Part shown: positions 31,308-41,548 of the stretch, piece after piece
Numbering within the stretch: the first letter of the stretch is position 1
How the letters are laid out: each line of letters starts with the position of its first letter
Source: Micavibrio sp.
Lineage (GTDB): Bacteria > Pseudomonadota > Alphaproteobacteria > Micavibrionales > Micavibrionaceae
Direction: 5' to 3'
DNA: 51,756 bases
Assembly (NCBI GenBank): GCA_002708415.1
Contig: PANS01000032.1
Span: 1 to 51,756, forward strand
Made by a program: the position numbers and the translations under genes
Notes under the pieces: generated by a model
What the model was told of the DNA's origin: nothing
The model's input: the letters and a program-made list of their open reading frames with translations, nothing else
Database searches by the model: none

Positions 31308-31736
31308 ATGAAATTAAAAGTTGCAATCGCCAGCGATCATGGCGGATATAATCTCAAAGAGTTCATCAAAGACAGTTTTGATTTGAACTGGATCGATCTG
31401 GGAACGGAAGATAACAAAACATCGGTAGATTACCCTGAATTTGGAACGGCTGTTGCCGAAACGGTTGCTGATGGTGATGCCGATTACGGTATAGCGATTT
31501 GCGGTACGGGTATTGGAATATCCATTGCTTGTAACCGTAATGCAGATATACGCGCTGCGCTGTGTACGGATACAACGATGGCGCGCTTAACGCGTCAACA
31601 TAATGATGCGAATGTTTTATGCCTTGGTGAGCGCATTATAGGCACGGAAGTCGCGTTGGATATCGTAAAGATTTTCCTAGAAACAGAATTTGAAGGTGGC
31701 CGTCACCAACGCCGTATCGATAAATTATCAGATTAA
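31308..31736 (+). CDS. rpiB: Ribose-5-phosphate isomerase B
   Basis: KVAIASDHGGYNLKE; DYGIAICGTGIGISIACNR; RQHNDANVLCLGERI. ATG 31308 preferred. Confidence 0.95.
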   Translation: MKLKVAIASDHGGYNLKEFIKDSFDLNWIDLGTEDNKTSVDYPEFGTAVAETVADGDADYGIAICGTGIGISIACNRNADIRAALCTDTTMARLTRQHNDANVLCLGERIIGTEVALDIVKIFLETEFEGGRHQRRIDKLSD

Positions 31737-31776
31737 ACCCAATAAGAGCATAAACACCAAATAGAGGAAACCTATT

Positions 31777-33090
31777 ATGAGCAACACAGCAGAGAAAAAA
31801 AACTATATGGCCGATACGTATTTTACGGCTGATCTTAAGGACATGGATGCCGATGTATATAACGCGATTACGGGAGAATTATCGCGCCAACAAGATCAAA
31901 TTGAGTTGATTGCTTCAGAAAACATTGTGTCTAAGGCTGTCTTGCAGGCTCAAGGCTCTGTGATGACGAATAAATATGCAGAAGGCTATGCGGGTAAACG
32001 TTATTACCAAGGGTGTGAGCACGTTGATATAACAGAAAGTCTTGCAATTGAGCGCCTATGTAAGCTTTTTGATTGTGAGTTTGCGAATGTTCAGCCGCAT
32101 TCTGGTGCGAATGCAAATCAAGCGGTCTTTATGGCCTTGTTAAACCCAGGCGATACGTTCCTTGGTATGGATCTTGGTCATGGTGGTCACTTGACCCATG
32201 GTTGCCCTGTTAACCAGTCGGGAAAATGGTTTAATCCAATCGCCTATGGCATTGATGATAATGGTATAATTGATATGGATGCTGTTGAAGCATTGGCGGT
32301 TGAACATAAACCAAAATTGATTATTGCGGGTGCATCGGCGTATTCACGTACAATTGATTTTAAACGTTTCCGTGAAATTGCTGATAAGGTTGGCGCGTAT
32401 CTTTTTGCTGATATTGCGCACTATGCTGGTTTGATTGTTGGTGGGTCTTATCCGAATGCTTTCCCTCATGCGCATGTTGTAACAACAACAACACACAAGA
32501 CTTTACGTGGTCCACGCGGCGGCGCGGTCATGACCAATGATGAAGCGCTTGCCAAGAAAATTAACTCTGCAGTATTCCCTGGTCTACAAGGCGGCCCGCT
32601 AGAGCACGTGATTGCGGCAAAGGCCGTGGCTTTTGGTGAAGCGATGCAGCCTGAATTTAAAGCTTACGCGCAAGCTATCGTTGATAACGCCCGCACTTTG
32701 GCGGCGACGCTTCAAGAGGGTGGTTTGGACATTGTATCTGATGGAACAGATTGTCACATGATGCTTGTTGATCTTCGTCCAAAAGGTATTACAGGTAAGG
32801 TTGCCGACCAAGCGTTAGAGCATGCTGGTATTACTTGTAACAAGAATGCGGTTCCTAATGATCCTGAGACTCCTTTTGTAACATCAGGTATTCGCCTTGG
32901 TACGCCAGCGGGAACAACACGTGGCTTTGGTACGGCTGAATGGCAAGAAATTGGTAAGCTTATCCTCGAAGTTGTTGATGGTGTTGCGGCTAATGGTGCA
33001 GAGGGTAATGGTGACGTTGAAGCTTCTGTGAAAGCAAAAGTGAAAGCCCTTTGCGATCGTTTCCCAATTTATGAAGGCGCAACGATTTAA
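31777..33090 (+). CDS. glyA: Serine hydroxymethyltransferase
   Basis: [44 protein letters not shown]. Confidence 0.98.
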   Translation: MSNTAEKKNYMADTYFTADLKDMDADVYNAITGELSRQQDQIELIASENIVSKAVLQAQGSVMTNKYAEGYAGKRYYQGCEHVDITESLAIERLCKLFDCEFANVQPHSGANANQAVFMALLNPGDTFLGMDLGHGGHLTHGCPVNQSGKWFNPIAYGIDDNGIIDMDAVEALAVEHKPKLIIAGASAYSRTIDFKRFREIADKVGAYLFADIAHYAGLIVGGSYPNAFPHAHVVTTTTHKTLRGPRGGAVMTNDEALAKKINSAVFPGLQGGPLEHVIAAKAVAFGEAMQPEFKAYAQAIVDNARTLAATLQEGGLDIVSDGTDCHMMLVDLRPKGITGKVADQALEHAGITCNKNAVPNDPETPFVTSGIRLGTPAGTTRGFGTAEWQEIGKLILEVVDGVAANGAEGNGDVEASVKAKVKALCDRFPIYEGATI

Positions 33091-33114
33091 TTGTTTTGAA
33101 AGGCCTGAGCACTT

Positions 33115-33582
33115 ATGCGCTGCCCATTTTGTAATAGTGAAGATACGCAAGTAAAGGACTCGCGTCCGGCGGAGGATAATACAGCTATCCGTCGCCGCCG
33201 TGCGTGCAATTCATGTGGGGGGCGCTATACGACCTTTGAACGGGTTCAGCTGCGTGATTTAGTTGTGATTAAATCTGATGGCCGTCAGCAAACATTTGAC
33301 CGTGATAAGATTATTCGCTCAATGACCGTTGCGCTTAGAAAACGTCCTGTTGATATGCCGGCGATTGAAAAAGCGGCTAGTGGTATTGTACGCCAACTTG
33401 AAAGTGAGGGCGAACAGGAGGTTCAAGCTGCGCGTATTGGTGATCTTGTAATGAATGCGCTTATCCAACTCGATCTTGTGGGATATATTCGCTATACGTC
33501 AGTTTATAAAGACTTCCGTAATCCTGAAGATTTTAATGCCTTCCTTGAAGAAGTGCGTGACCTCCAAGCACAGCAGAAATAA
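33115..33582 (+). CDS. nrdR: Transcriptional repressor NrdR
   Basis: [44 protein letters not shown]. Confidence 0.98.
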   Translation: MRCPFCNSEDTQVKDSRPAEDNTAIRRRRACNSCGGRYTTFERVQLRDLVVIKSDGRQQTFDRDKIIRSMTVALRKRPVDMPAIEKAASGIVRQLESEGEQEVQAARIGDLVMNALIQLDLVGYIRYTSVYKDFRNPEDFNAFLEEVRDLQAQQK

Positions 33583-34679
33583 TGAAATACGTCGATGCCG
33601 ATATATGGCACATGCGCTCCGCGCTTAATTTGGCGCGGACGGGTTTAGGGCGCACGGCTTCTAATCCGAGTGTGGGCTGCGTTATTGTTAAAGACGGCAT
33701 TGTTTTAGGGCGCGCAAGGACTGCGGATAGCGGTCGGCCGCATGCTGAAACGCAAGCAATACTTCAAGCTGGAGCCGCGGCAAAGGGGGCAACGGCTTAT
33801 GTGACGCTAGAGCCATGTTCTCATCATGGAAAGACACCACCTTGTGCGCAGGCTCTTATTGATGCTGGTGTGTCTCGTGTTGTGATTGCAACCCTTGATT
33901 CTGATGAGCGTGTGAGCGGGCAAGGGGTTAAGCTGTTAAAAGACGCTGGAATAGAAGTCGATGTGGGTCTTCTGGAAGAAGAGGTGCGCGCGGTTAATGA
34001 GGGTTACTTCCTTGCTAAAGAGAGCGGAAGGCCGCTCATCACTCTAAAAACAGCTTCAACGCTGGATAGTAAGATTGCGACCAGTGCGGGTGAGTCTCAA
34101 TGGATTACTGGTGAAAAGGCGCGTGGATTTGCGCATATTGAACGCGCACAGCATGATGCCATATTGGTTGGTGTAAATACTGTGCTTAGCGATAATCCAT
34201 CGCTGATAACACGTGTTGATGGTGTGGATCATGACGCGGTTCGGATCATTTTGGATACGAGCTTAAAACTTAAAGGTAGTGAACAGTTATTTGATAACGC
34301 TGATGAAAATCCTGTTTGGATTATTACATCAAAAACAGTAAATGACGCGAAAATGCTCGTTAATAAAGGCGCTGAAATTATTACAGTTTCAAAAAATGAA
34401 AACGGGCAAATTGATTTGCCTGAAGCGATGAAAATTTTAGCCGACAAAGGACTGACACGCGTACTTGTTGAGGGGGGTGGTTTGACAGTGACGAGCTTCC
34501 TAAAAGAAAGTATTTTTGATCGAGTTCTATGGTTTCATAATGCATCAATTTTAGGGTCAGACGCGCATAATGCGTTTCAAGATATGGGTGTAACTCATTT
34601 AGATAAAAAGATAAAACTATCTCACATTGATAGGCGCATATTCGGTGAAGATATGCTGGATATTTATGAGAAGGCGTAA
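33582..34679 (+). CDS. ribD: Bifunctional deaminase/reductase RibD
   Basis: HAETQAI; TLEPCSHHGKTPPCAQALIDAG; reductase domain LKTASTLDSKIAT; start overlaps nrdR stop. Confidence 0.96.
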   Translation: MKYVDADIWHMRSALNLARTGLGRTASNPSVGCVIVKDGIVLGRARTADSGRPHAETQAILQAGAAAKGATAYVTLEPCSHHGKTPPCAQALIDAGVSRVVIATLDSDERVSGQGVKLLKDAGIEVDVGLLEEEVRAVNEGYFLAKESGRPLITLKTASTLDSKIATSAGESQWITGEKARGFAHIERAQHDAILVGVNTVLSDNPSLITRVDGVDHDAVRIILDTSLKLKGSEQLFDNADENPVWIITSKTVNDAKMLVNKGAEIITVSKNENGQIDLPEAMKILADKGLTRVLVEGGGLTVTSFLKESIFDRVLWFHNASILGSDAHNAFQDMGVTHLDKKIKLSHIDRRIFGEDMLDIYEKA

Positions 34680-34691
34680 TAGGTTAAGCTT

Positions 34692-35300
34692 ATGTTTACA
34701 GGAATAATTACAGATGTTGGTACAGTAAAAAGCGTTGATAAAACTGGTGGAGATGTGCGGCTTGGTATTCAAACGGCGTTTGATCTTTCTACCGTCGATA
34801 TAGGCGCATCAATTGCCTGCTCGGGCTGTTGTCTCACTGTTATTGAGAAGAAAGAGGATATGTTCTTTGTTGATGTGTCAGCAGAGAGTGTTTCAAAAAC
34901 AACGATTGGTTCATGGGTTGAAGGTTCACGTATTAACTTAGAGCGTGCGCTTAAAGTCGGTGATGAGTTGGGTGGTCATATTGTTTCTGGTCATGTTGAT
35001 GGTCTTGCAAAGCTAATCAGTGTTACGTCTGATGGTGATTCTTATCGTCTTAAATTCGACGTTCCGCAAGATTTAGCAAAATTCATTGCGCCGAAAGGCT
35101 CTGTAGCGCTGGATGGTATTTCTCTAACTGTGAACGAAGTGGTCGATGATCAAGGGAGTAATCAGTTCGGTGTGAACATCATTCCGCATACGTGGGATAA
35201 TACAACACTTTCTGATCACTGCGAAGGCGATGCTATTCATCTAGAGATTGATATGCTAGCGCGTTATATGGCGCGTATGCTTGATGTGCAATCTGCTTGA
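34692..35300 (+). CDS. ribE: Riboflavin synthase
   Basis: MFTGIITDVG; CSGCCLTV; GDELGGHIVSGHVDG; VALDGISLTVN. Confidence 0.96.
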   Translation: MFTGIITDVGTVKSVDKTGGDVRLGIQTAFDLSTVDIGASIACSGCCLTVIEKKEDMFFVDVSAESVSKTTIGSWVEGSRINLERALKVGDELGGHIVSGHVDGLAKLISVTSDGDSYRLKFDVPQDLAKFIAPKGSVALDGISLTVNEVVDDQGSNQFGVNIIPHTWDNTTLSDHCEGDAIHLEIDMLARYMARMLDVQSA

Positions 35301-35331
35301 TAATTACATTTTAGTTCTCTATAAAAAGAGT

Positions 35332-35548
35332 AGTTCTCAGGGCAGGGTGGAAGTCCCTACCGGCGGTATGTAGTTGTTAATTTCAATAAATTACGAGCCC
35401 GCGAGCGCTTTTAATTCGTTCAAACGCCACTAAGGCTTCGCAACACTTGTTGCGCCACCGCAGTCGCGGCGGTGATATGAGTTAAAAGGTCAAGCAGATC
35501 TGGTTAAATTCCAGAGCCGACGGTCATAGTCCGGATGAAAGAGAGCGG
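35332..35548 (+). ncRNA. FMN riboswitch (RFN element) with enlarged variable arm
   Basis: ttctcagggcagggtggaagtccctaccggcggta...gagcccgcgagcg...ggtcaagcagatctggttaaattccagagccgacggtcatagtccggatgaaagaga matches conserved RFN blocks. Confidence 0.95.
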
Positions 35549-35556
35549 CTTGGTAA

Positions 35557-35590
35557 ACTCGTACATCGTTTGTACGGGCGTTTTGTTTTT
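35557..35590 (+). terminator. Putative intrinsic terminator (riboswitch expression platform)
   Basis: CTCGTACA-tcgtt-TGTACGGG stem followed by cgttttgttttt. Confidence 0.75.
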
Positions 35591-35666
35591 GCGTTCATGC
35601 AATAGACAACATGTAAACAAGTCACATGCCCTGATTCTGGTTATTAACAGATGAAAGGAAAAAACC

Positions 35667-36158
35667 ATGAATCAGATTATTTCAAATCAACTTTTAGGCG
35701 GTCAAAAGATTGCCTTTATCCAAGCGGCTTGGCATGACGATATCGTTGGTCAAGGGCTTAAGGGCTTTATATCGGAAATGGAAAAATACGGCATACCTGC
35801 CGATAAAATAGAAATTTTTGATGTTCCAGGAAGCCTAGAAATCCCATTACAATCAAAATGGATCGCCGAAACGGGTGATTACGCAATTATTGTTGCGTGT
35901 GGCTTTGTTGTTGATGGCGGTATCTATCGTCATGATTTTGTCGCGCAGACAGTCATAGAGGGTATGATGCGTGTTCAACTTGATACAGGTGTGCCAATTT
36001 TATCTGTGGTTCTAACGCCGCATAATTTTCATGAGCATGAGAGTCATCAGCAATATTTCTTTGACCATTTGTTGAAAAAAGGCGAAGAAGCCGCCAACGC
36101 ATGCATTAAAACGCTTGAAAATAGGGCGCAAGTAATGCAAGAGAAGGCTGCTGCATAA
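35667..36158 (+). CDS. ribH2: 6,7-dimethyl-8-ribityllumazine synthase, RibH2-type
   Basis: KIAFIQAAWHDDIVGQG; FVVDGGIYRHDFVAQTVIEGMMRVQLDTGVPILSVVLTPHNFHEHE resembles Brucella/rhizobial RibH2. Confidence 0.9.
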   Translation: MNQIISNQLLGGQKIAFIQAAWHDDIVGQGLKGFISEMEKYGIPADKIEIFDVPGSLEIPLQSKWIAETGDYAIIVACGFVVDGGIYRHDFVAQTVIEGMMRVQLDTGVPILSVVLTPHNFHEHESHQQYFFDHLLKKGEEAANACIKTLENRAQVMQEKAAA

Positions 36159-36186
36159 CGTACCTTATACAATAAGAGATAATAAT

Positions 36187-36741
36187 ATGACTGATAATCA
36201 GCCTGTTACCGAAACACCAACTGACGCAATCAATCCAAAAGGATCGAAGAAAGCGCGTAATAGCGCGGCGCGTTTATTGGCTGTGCAGGCTGTTTTTCAA
36301 ATTCTATCGAATAAAAATGAGCAATCCCCTGAAGATGCGGTGAAAGAATTTTTGGCACACCGTGCTGGCGGTTTTGATGTTGATGGTGATGAGCTTGTTG
36401 AGCCAGACAAAACACTCTTCAAGGATGTTGTTATCGGTGTGTTTAATCATTTTGATCAACTCCATGAGATGGTTGATGTAAATCGATCTGCAGGTAAAAA
36501 AGAAGCTCCTGTGGTCGATGCGGTAGAAGGTGAAGAAAAAACTGCTGCGCCGGAACGTCCGAAAGAACCACTTTTATATGCACATTTTTTATGTGGTGCG
36601 TTTGAGCTTATGATTCATCAATCGATTGATGCACCTATTATTATAAATGATTACCTTCATGCTGCGCGGGCTTTTTATGATGATGCAGAGGTGAAGCTTA
36701 TTAACGCTGTTCTTGATGGTGTGAAGAACACGACAAGATAG
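36187..36741 (+). CDS. nusB: Transcription antitermination protein NusB
   Basis: KKARNSAARLLAVQAVFQI; IIINDYLHAARAFYDDAEVKLINAVLDGV; position after ribH. Confidence 0.88.
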   Translation: MTDNQPVTETPTDAINPKGSKKARNSAARLLAVQAVFQILSNKNEQSPEDAVKEFLAHRAGGFDVDGDELVEPDKTLFKDVVIGVFNHFDQLHEMVDVNRSAGKKEAPVVDAVEGEEKTAAPERPKEPLLYAHFLCGAFELMIHQSIDAPIIINDYLHAARAFYDDAEVKLINAVLDGVKNTTR

Positions 36742-36822
36742 TTTGTAACTCTCTTTTTGTTCCCAGCGAATACTCTCCTAGAAAACAAACTATACCTTAT
36801 AAATTATTTTAGGAGAATTCTT

Positions 36823-37245
36823 ATGAAATCACTACTAACGCTCGCGTTTGCTTTACTAGCATTTACGCCAATATCTCATGCTATGGAAGAACCTGACATG
36901 ATGGCTGAAAATGCTGTGCCTACGGTTAAAGCTGTGGTTTTTTATTCCGATAGCTGTGGCTCTTGTAAAATTCTGGAACCAAAGATGAAGAAGGCGATGA
37001 AGGCCATTAACATGGATAATGTTGATGTTGTAAAATTTGATTTTTCAAATAAGAAAGCTATTGAAGCAACTAAGATTTTAGCGGATGACAAAGGGTTGAG
37101 CGATCTTTTGCAAAAATTTGGTGCAAAAACTGGTTTTGTAACGCTTTTGAATAATGATGGGGCTATTGTAGAGACGATTGGGGTGAATGATAGTGTAGAG
37201 GATATTGCAGTTAAATTTGCAAAATCTATCGTTAGTGCTTCTTAA
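36823..37245 (+). CDS. Exported thioredoxin-fold protein
   Basis: Signal peptide MKSLLTLAFALLAFTPISHA; CGSCK active-site-like motif. ATG 36823 with AGGAG SD. Confidence 0.8.
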   Translation: MKSLLTLAFALLAFTPISHAMEEPDMMAENAVPTVKAVVFYSDSCGSCKILEPKMKKAMKAINMDNVDVVKFDFSNKKAIEATKILADDKGLSDLLQKFGAKTGFVTLLNNDGAIVETIGVNDSVEDIAVKFAKSIVSAS

Positions 37246-37274
37246 CGTATTGAAATAAAGTAATAATTATTATG

Positions 37275-37307
37275 ATGGACTGTGGTTTTTTACTGCAGTC
37301 CATTTTT
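37275..37307 (+). terminator. Intrinsic terminator after thioredoxin-like gene
   Basis: ATGGACTG-tggttttttactg-CAGTCCAT followed by ttttc. Confidence 0.8.
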
Positions 37308-37315
37308 CGTAACAC

Positions 37316-37329
37316 TTGATCTAAGTCAA
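37316..37329. promoter_or_regulatory. Putative FNR/FixK/Anr box
   Basis: TTGATctaaGTCAA matches the TTGAT-N4-(A/G)TCAA consensus; intergenic, upstream of fliL. Confidence 0.65.
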
Positions 37330-37519
37330 GAGTGGCACACATCCGTAACCAGTTGATAAATAATACAAAAAACAGCTCTTCTACATAAAATATTAACCTT
37401 TATGCCGTATTCTTTAAGAGTGTTCACGAAAACACATTTAGGGATAACACTTTTCAGACATTTCTTACTTTACGGTTCATTAAAGAAATGTGGAAAGATC
37501 AAATAGGGGTAACACCAAA

Positions 37520-38008
37520 ATGAAAATTTTCATGGTTATATTAGTCGCTCTATTGCTCGCTGGCGGTGGTGCAGCAGGTGGTTACTTCTTCTTTAAAAAT
37601 TCTGCAGTTGCTTCTGCGGGCCCAGTAAATGAATTAGCCCATGCGGATAAAATGAAGCGTGAAGCTGAGGCAAAACATGAAGCAAAAGATTTAAAGTTTG
37701 TGAAGCTTGATCCACTTATTTTACCAATTATTGATAACATCGGTGTCACGCAAGTTGTGACATTGGTTGTTGTTTTGGAAGTGAATGGATCCGAGGCGGC
37801 GAGTAAGGCTGAAATGTACGCGCCGCGTTTAAAAGATGCCTTTATTCAAGACATGTATGGTGTTTTAAACCGTAAAGCATCGCTGGAAGGTGGTGTAATC
37901 AAAGTAGATCAGCTTAAAGCGCGCCTGAATCGTGTGACATCTAAGGTGTTAGGTGATGATCAAGTTAACCAAGTTTTACTGCAGGTGGTGCAACAAAAAC
38001 CAATTTAA
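37520..38008 (+). CDS. fliL: Flagellar basal body-associated protein FliL
   Basis: Single N-terminal TM; FVKLDPLILPIIDNIGVTQVVTLVVVLEV...APRLKDAFIQDMYGVLNRK. ATG 37520. Confidence 0.8.
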   Translation: MKIFMVILVALLLAGGGAAGGYFFFKNSAVASAGPVNELAHADKMKREAEAKHEAKDLKFVKLDPLILPIIDNIGVTQVVTLVVVLEVNGSEAASKAEMYAPRLKDAFIQDMYGVLNRKASLEGGVIKVDQLKARLNRVTSKVLGDDQVNQVLLQVVQQKPI

Positions 38009-38095
38009 ACCAAGCGTAATATAAGTATTCCTCCGATCAACAACGTTCATATATAGATAAAATTACTTAAGAATAGAATTGTGTGTAGATCATAA

Positions 38096-38131
38096 GACTC
38101 GGCTTTCCAGAAATGGATTGCTGAGTTTTTT
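38096..38131 (+). terminator. Intrinsic terminator after fliL with GAAA-capped stem
   Basis: GACTCGGCtttCCAgaaaTGGattGCTGAGTttttt. Confidence 0.7.
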
Positions 38132-38261
38132 ATGTCAATTTGGGGGAAACTTTCTCTAAAACCTTGCCATGACTTATAAAAATACTCACCATCCGCTGTG
38201 AGAGATTTATTCTTTCAAAATTTTGAGTCTGAAAGTAACCACAAATAAAAGGGGAGTTTAC

Positions 38262-40361
38262 ATGATTGAAGCGTATATAATGATTGCTAGTAGTATTGTA
38301 GCAGCTCTGATCTTTGGTCAATTATGGTCAAGGCAGGTGTTGTCGGCGGATGCTGGTAATAAAAAAATGCAAGAAATTGCAAGTGCTATACAAGAGGGGG
38401 CGAAGGCTTATTTAAATCGCCAGTATTCGACTATCGCTAAGGTGGGTATAGCTGTTGTCATTGCTCTTTATTTCTTGTTGGGCTGGCACGTTGCTCTTGG
38501 ATTTGCAATCGGAGCCATTTTATCAGGCGTAACAGGCTATGTTGGAATGAATGTATCTGTGAAAGCAAATGTTCGTACAACGCAAGCCGCTAAAGATGGA
38601 CTGGATAAAGCGCTTAATATTTCATTCAAATCAGGCGCGATCACAGGGATGCTTGTTGTAGGCTTAGGTCTTTTGGGTGTTGCTGGTTACTACTATCTTC
38701 TAACGGAACAGTTGGGTTTTGGTATGCGTGAAGCGCTAGAGGCTCTTGTTGGTTTAGGATTTGGAGCTTCATTGATTTCAATTTTTGCACGATTAGGCGG
38801 CGGTATCTTTACAAAAGGTGCTGATGTTGGTGCTGACCTCGTTGGTAAGGTTGAAGCGGGTATTCCAGAAGATGATCCAAGAAATCCTGCCGTTATTGCA
38901 GATAACGTTGGCGACAATGTTGGAGATTGTGCGGGTATGGCGGCTGATCTTTTCGAGACATATGCTGTGACAATCGTTGCGACGATGTTGATCGCATACA
39001 GTGTCTTTGCTGATGGTGCGCAAGAAGCAATGATGATGCTTCCACTTATTATTGGCGGCCTTTCAATTCTTGGTTCTATTGCAGGCGTATTTTTTGTTCG
39101 CTTGGGTAAGAACGGTAATATCATGGGCGCTCTTTATAAGGGGTTCATTGCAAGTGGTATTTTCTCATTCCTAGCAATTGCCGTCTTGATGACCAATATG
39201 GGTCTTGAAACTGCATTTCCTCTAGCATCAGGAGAAGGAGAGATTTCTCTTCAAGCTGTGATGTATTGTGTGCTTGTTGGTTTAGGTGTGACAGGCTTAA
39301 TTGTCTGGATCACAGAATACTATACTGGTACGGAACATAGACCTGTGCAGGTTATTGCGAAGGCTTCTGAAACGGGGCACGGAACGAACGTGATCCAAGG
39401 GCTTGCGATTTCAATGGAAGCAACAGCTATTCCTGTGATTTTAATTTGTGCGGGTATTTTCCTCGCATCAAGTTTTGCTGGTTTGTTTGGTATCGCTATC
39501 GCTGCAACAACAATGCTTTCAATGGCTGGTATGGTTGTGGCACTCGATGCTTATGGCCCTGTTACAGATAATGCTGGTGGTATTGCTGAGATGGCAGGCT
39601 TGCCAGATAAGGTTCGTAAAACAACAGATGCTCTTGATGCTGTTGGTAATACAACTAAAGCTGTGACAAAGGGGTATGCTATTGGTTCTGCTGGTTTGGC
39701 GGCGCTTGTTTTGTTTGCGGCCTTTACCGAAGAGATTAAGCATTATATTCCAGGGCTTCCTGAAATGACATTCTCACTACAAAATCCGTTTGTTGTAATT
39801 GGTTTGTTTATTGGTGGGATGCTTCCTTATCTATTCGGCGCAATGTCGATGACAGCTGTTGGCCGCGCGGCGGCCAGTGTTGTTGTTGAGGTCCGTCGCC
39901 AGTTTAAGGAAATCCCTGGTATCATGGAAGGCAAGGCGAAGCCTGAATACGGTAAAGCTGTTGATCTTCTGACCCAGTCAGCAATTAAAGAAATGGTTTT
40001 GCCATCACTGTTACCAGTGCTTGCGCCCATCGCTTTATTCTTTGTTGTGTATTTCCTAAGCGGTGACATGGTGTCTTCGTTTGAAGCGCTTGGTGCTCTG
40101 CTTATGGGGACAATTGTCACGGGTATTTTTGTGGCGATCTCAATGACTGCTGGTGGCGGTGCATGGGATAATGCGAAGAAGTATATCGAAGATGGTAACC
40201 ATGGCGGCAAGAACTCTGATGCACACCATGCTGCGGTTACTGGGGATACTGTTGGCGATCCATACAAAGATACAGCAGGCCCTGCGGTTAATCCATTGAT
40301 CAAGATTGCCAATATTGTTGCAATTTTATTGGTGGCCGTGATTGCTAATATTTTTGGTTAA
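38262..40361 (+). CDS. hppA: Membrane-bound proton-translocating pyrophosphatase
   Basis: [87 protein letters not shown]. Confidence 0.97.
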   Translation: MIEAYIMIASSIVAALIFGQLWSRQVLSADAGNKKMQEIASAIQEGAKAYLNRQYSTIAKVGIAVVIALYFLLGWHVALGFAIGAILSGVTGYVGMNVSVKANVRTTQAAKDGLDKALNISFKSGAITGMLVVGLGLLGVAGYYYLLTEQLGFGMREALEALVGLGFGASLISIFARLGGGIFTKGADVGADLVGKVEAGIPEDDPRNPAVIADNVGDNVGDCAGMAADLFETYAVTIVATMLIAYSVFADGAQEAMMMLPLIIGGLSILGSIAGVFFVRLGKNGNIMGALYKGFIASGIFSFLAIAVLMTNMGLETAFPLASGEGEISLQAVMYCVLVGLGVTGLIVWITEYYTGTEHRPVQVIAKASETGHGTNVIQGLAISMEATAIPVILICAGIFLASSFAGLFGIAIAATTMLSMAGMVVALDAYGPVTDNAGGIAEMAGLPDKVRKTTDALDAVGNTTKAVTKGYAIGSAGLAALVLFAAFTEEIKHYIPGLPEMTFSLQNPFVVIGLFIGGMLPYLFGAMSMTAVGRAAASVVVEVRRQFKEIPGIMEGKAKPEYGKAVDLLTQSAIKEMVLPSLLPVLAPIALFFVVYFLSGDMVSSFEALGALLMGTIVTGIFVAISMTAGGGAWDNAKKYIEDGNHGGKNSDAHHAAVTGDTVGDPYKDTAGPAVNPLIKIANIVAILLVAVIANIFG

Positions 40362-40386
40362 TCGCTTAACAATGTAATTAAAAATT

Positions 40387-40413
40387 AAGCCCCGTTATGC
40401 GGGGCTTTTTTTA
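40387..40413 (+). terminator. Intrinsic terminator after hppA
   Basis: AAGCCCCG-ttatg-CGGGGCTTttttt. Confidence 0.9.
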
Positions 40414-40444
40414 TATTAAGTCGAAGGTACAGGAAGAAGGGATG

Positions 40445-40912
40445 TTATCGTTCGCCAGTGGCCGAAACATCAGGGGCGTTAAATTTACCGACATTACCTA
40501 GGAGTTGTTCAATAACAGTGACTTCATTCCCACCAGTTTTTGTTTTACGGCGTATCTTTGGAATATCTGTGCGCTCGTTATCAATATGATTGAGATCTTG
40601 AAGGATGCCTTCATCATCAAATGTTGCAACAACGATTTTCTCATCAATAACTTTATGATCAAAAACACCCTTCTTCTCAGTTTTCTGTCCAATGTAATAC
40701 CAAACATTATCATCAAACGGCGCTTTGGTTGTTGGAGAGCCTAAAGATTTTAAAACATTTGTGCGCGTGCTAACCCCTGGGGTTAGCTCTGCCATGCGGA
40801 AATCTTCGACGATATTGCCGCGTGTGGCTTGTGTTGGTGTACAGGCGTTTAAGCTTAACGCTACAGTGCTAAGGCTGAAAAAGAGAATAGATACAAAATT
40901 TAAACGTTTCAT
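40445..40912 (-). CDS. bamE: Outer membrane assembly lipoprotein BamE (SmpA/OmlA)
   Basis: Lipobox LNAC; LTPGVSTRTNVLKSLGSPTTKAPFDDNVWYYIGQKTE. Confidence 0.88.
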   Translation of the reverse strand: MKRLNFVSILFFSLSTVALSLNACTPTQATRGNIVEDFRMAELTPGVSTRTNVLKSLGSPTTKAPFDDNVWYYIGQKTEKKGVFDHKVIDEKIVVATFDDEGILQDLNHIDNERTDIPKIRRKTKTGGNEVTVIEQLLGNVGKFNAPDVSATGER

Positions 40913-40993
40913 ACTTGATCTATAGCCTTCAAAACCCTAAAAAATCAAGTACCAAAAAAGCTTTAGTGAATAGACGTAGAAGGAGAACACCTC

Positions 40994-41548
40994 ATGCTGG
41001 GCATGTTTCATTATAGAGCGTTACGCAAAAAAGTGGCTAAAAAGCTGTATGAAGTTGCTGTGAATAAAGCGCGTGAGCCTGTTTTTTATCAAGATTATAA
41101 CGTTCCGGACACTGTGGATGGACGTTATGAAATGATTAGCCTTCACACGTTTTTATTTATACGTCGTTTAAATGCGCTGGGTAGATCAAAAGAAGCGCAG
41201 AGCTTGTTCGATGTGATGTTTGTTATCATGGATAAGTCCATTCGTGAAATTGGTGTGGGGGACTTGAGTGTTCCAAAACACATGAAGCGGATGATGAGGG
41301 GGTTTAAAGGACGCGGTTTTAATTATGCCGATGCTCTGGATACAGGTGATATGGGGGCTTTAAAAGAGGCGGTAATTCGAAATGTATTTGGTACAGTAAA
41401 AGAGCCAGAGCCGCTCGACATTGAAGCTGTTGCCGATTATATTATGTCTGCAGATAAAGCGCTGTCAAACGTCGCTTTTGAGGATTTAGTTAATTTTGAA
41501 TTTCCAGTTATAGGGAACAAGGTACAAGAGGAACAAAAGCGTGTCTAA
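40994..41548 (+). CDS. Ubiquinol-cytochrome c chaperone family protein
   Basis: DTVDGRYEMISLHTFLFIRRL...LFDVMFVIMDKSIREIGVGDLSVPKHMKRMM. Confidence 0.88.
   Translation: MLGMFHYRALRKKVAKKLYEVAVNKAREPVFYQDYNVPDTVDGRYEMISLHTFLFIRRLNALGRSKEAQSLFDVMFVIMDKSIREIGVGDLSVPKHMKRMMRGFKGRGFNYADALDTGDMGALKEAVIRNVFGTVKEPEPLDIEAVADYIMSADKALSNVAFEDLVNFEFPVIGNKVQEEQKRV

Noticed and set aside
38693-39124. 143-aa minus-strand ORF inside hppA (also 38793-39023 and 39827-40312)
   Set aside because: Fully antisense to a strongly supported hppA reading frame; low-complexity composition and no homology signal.
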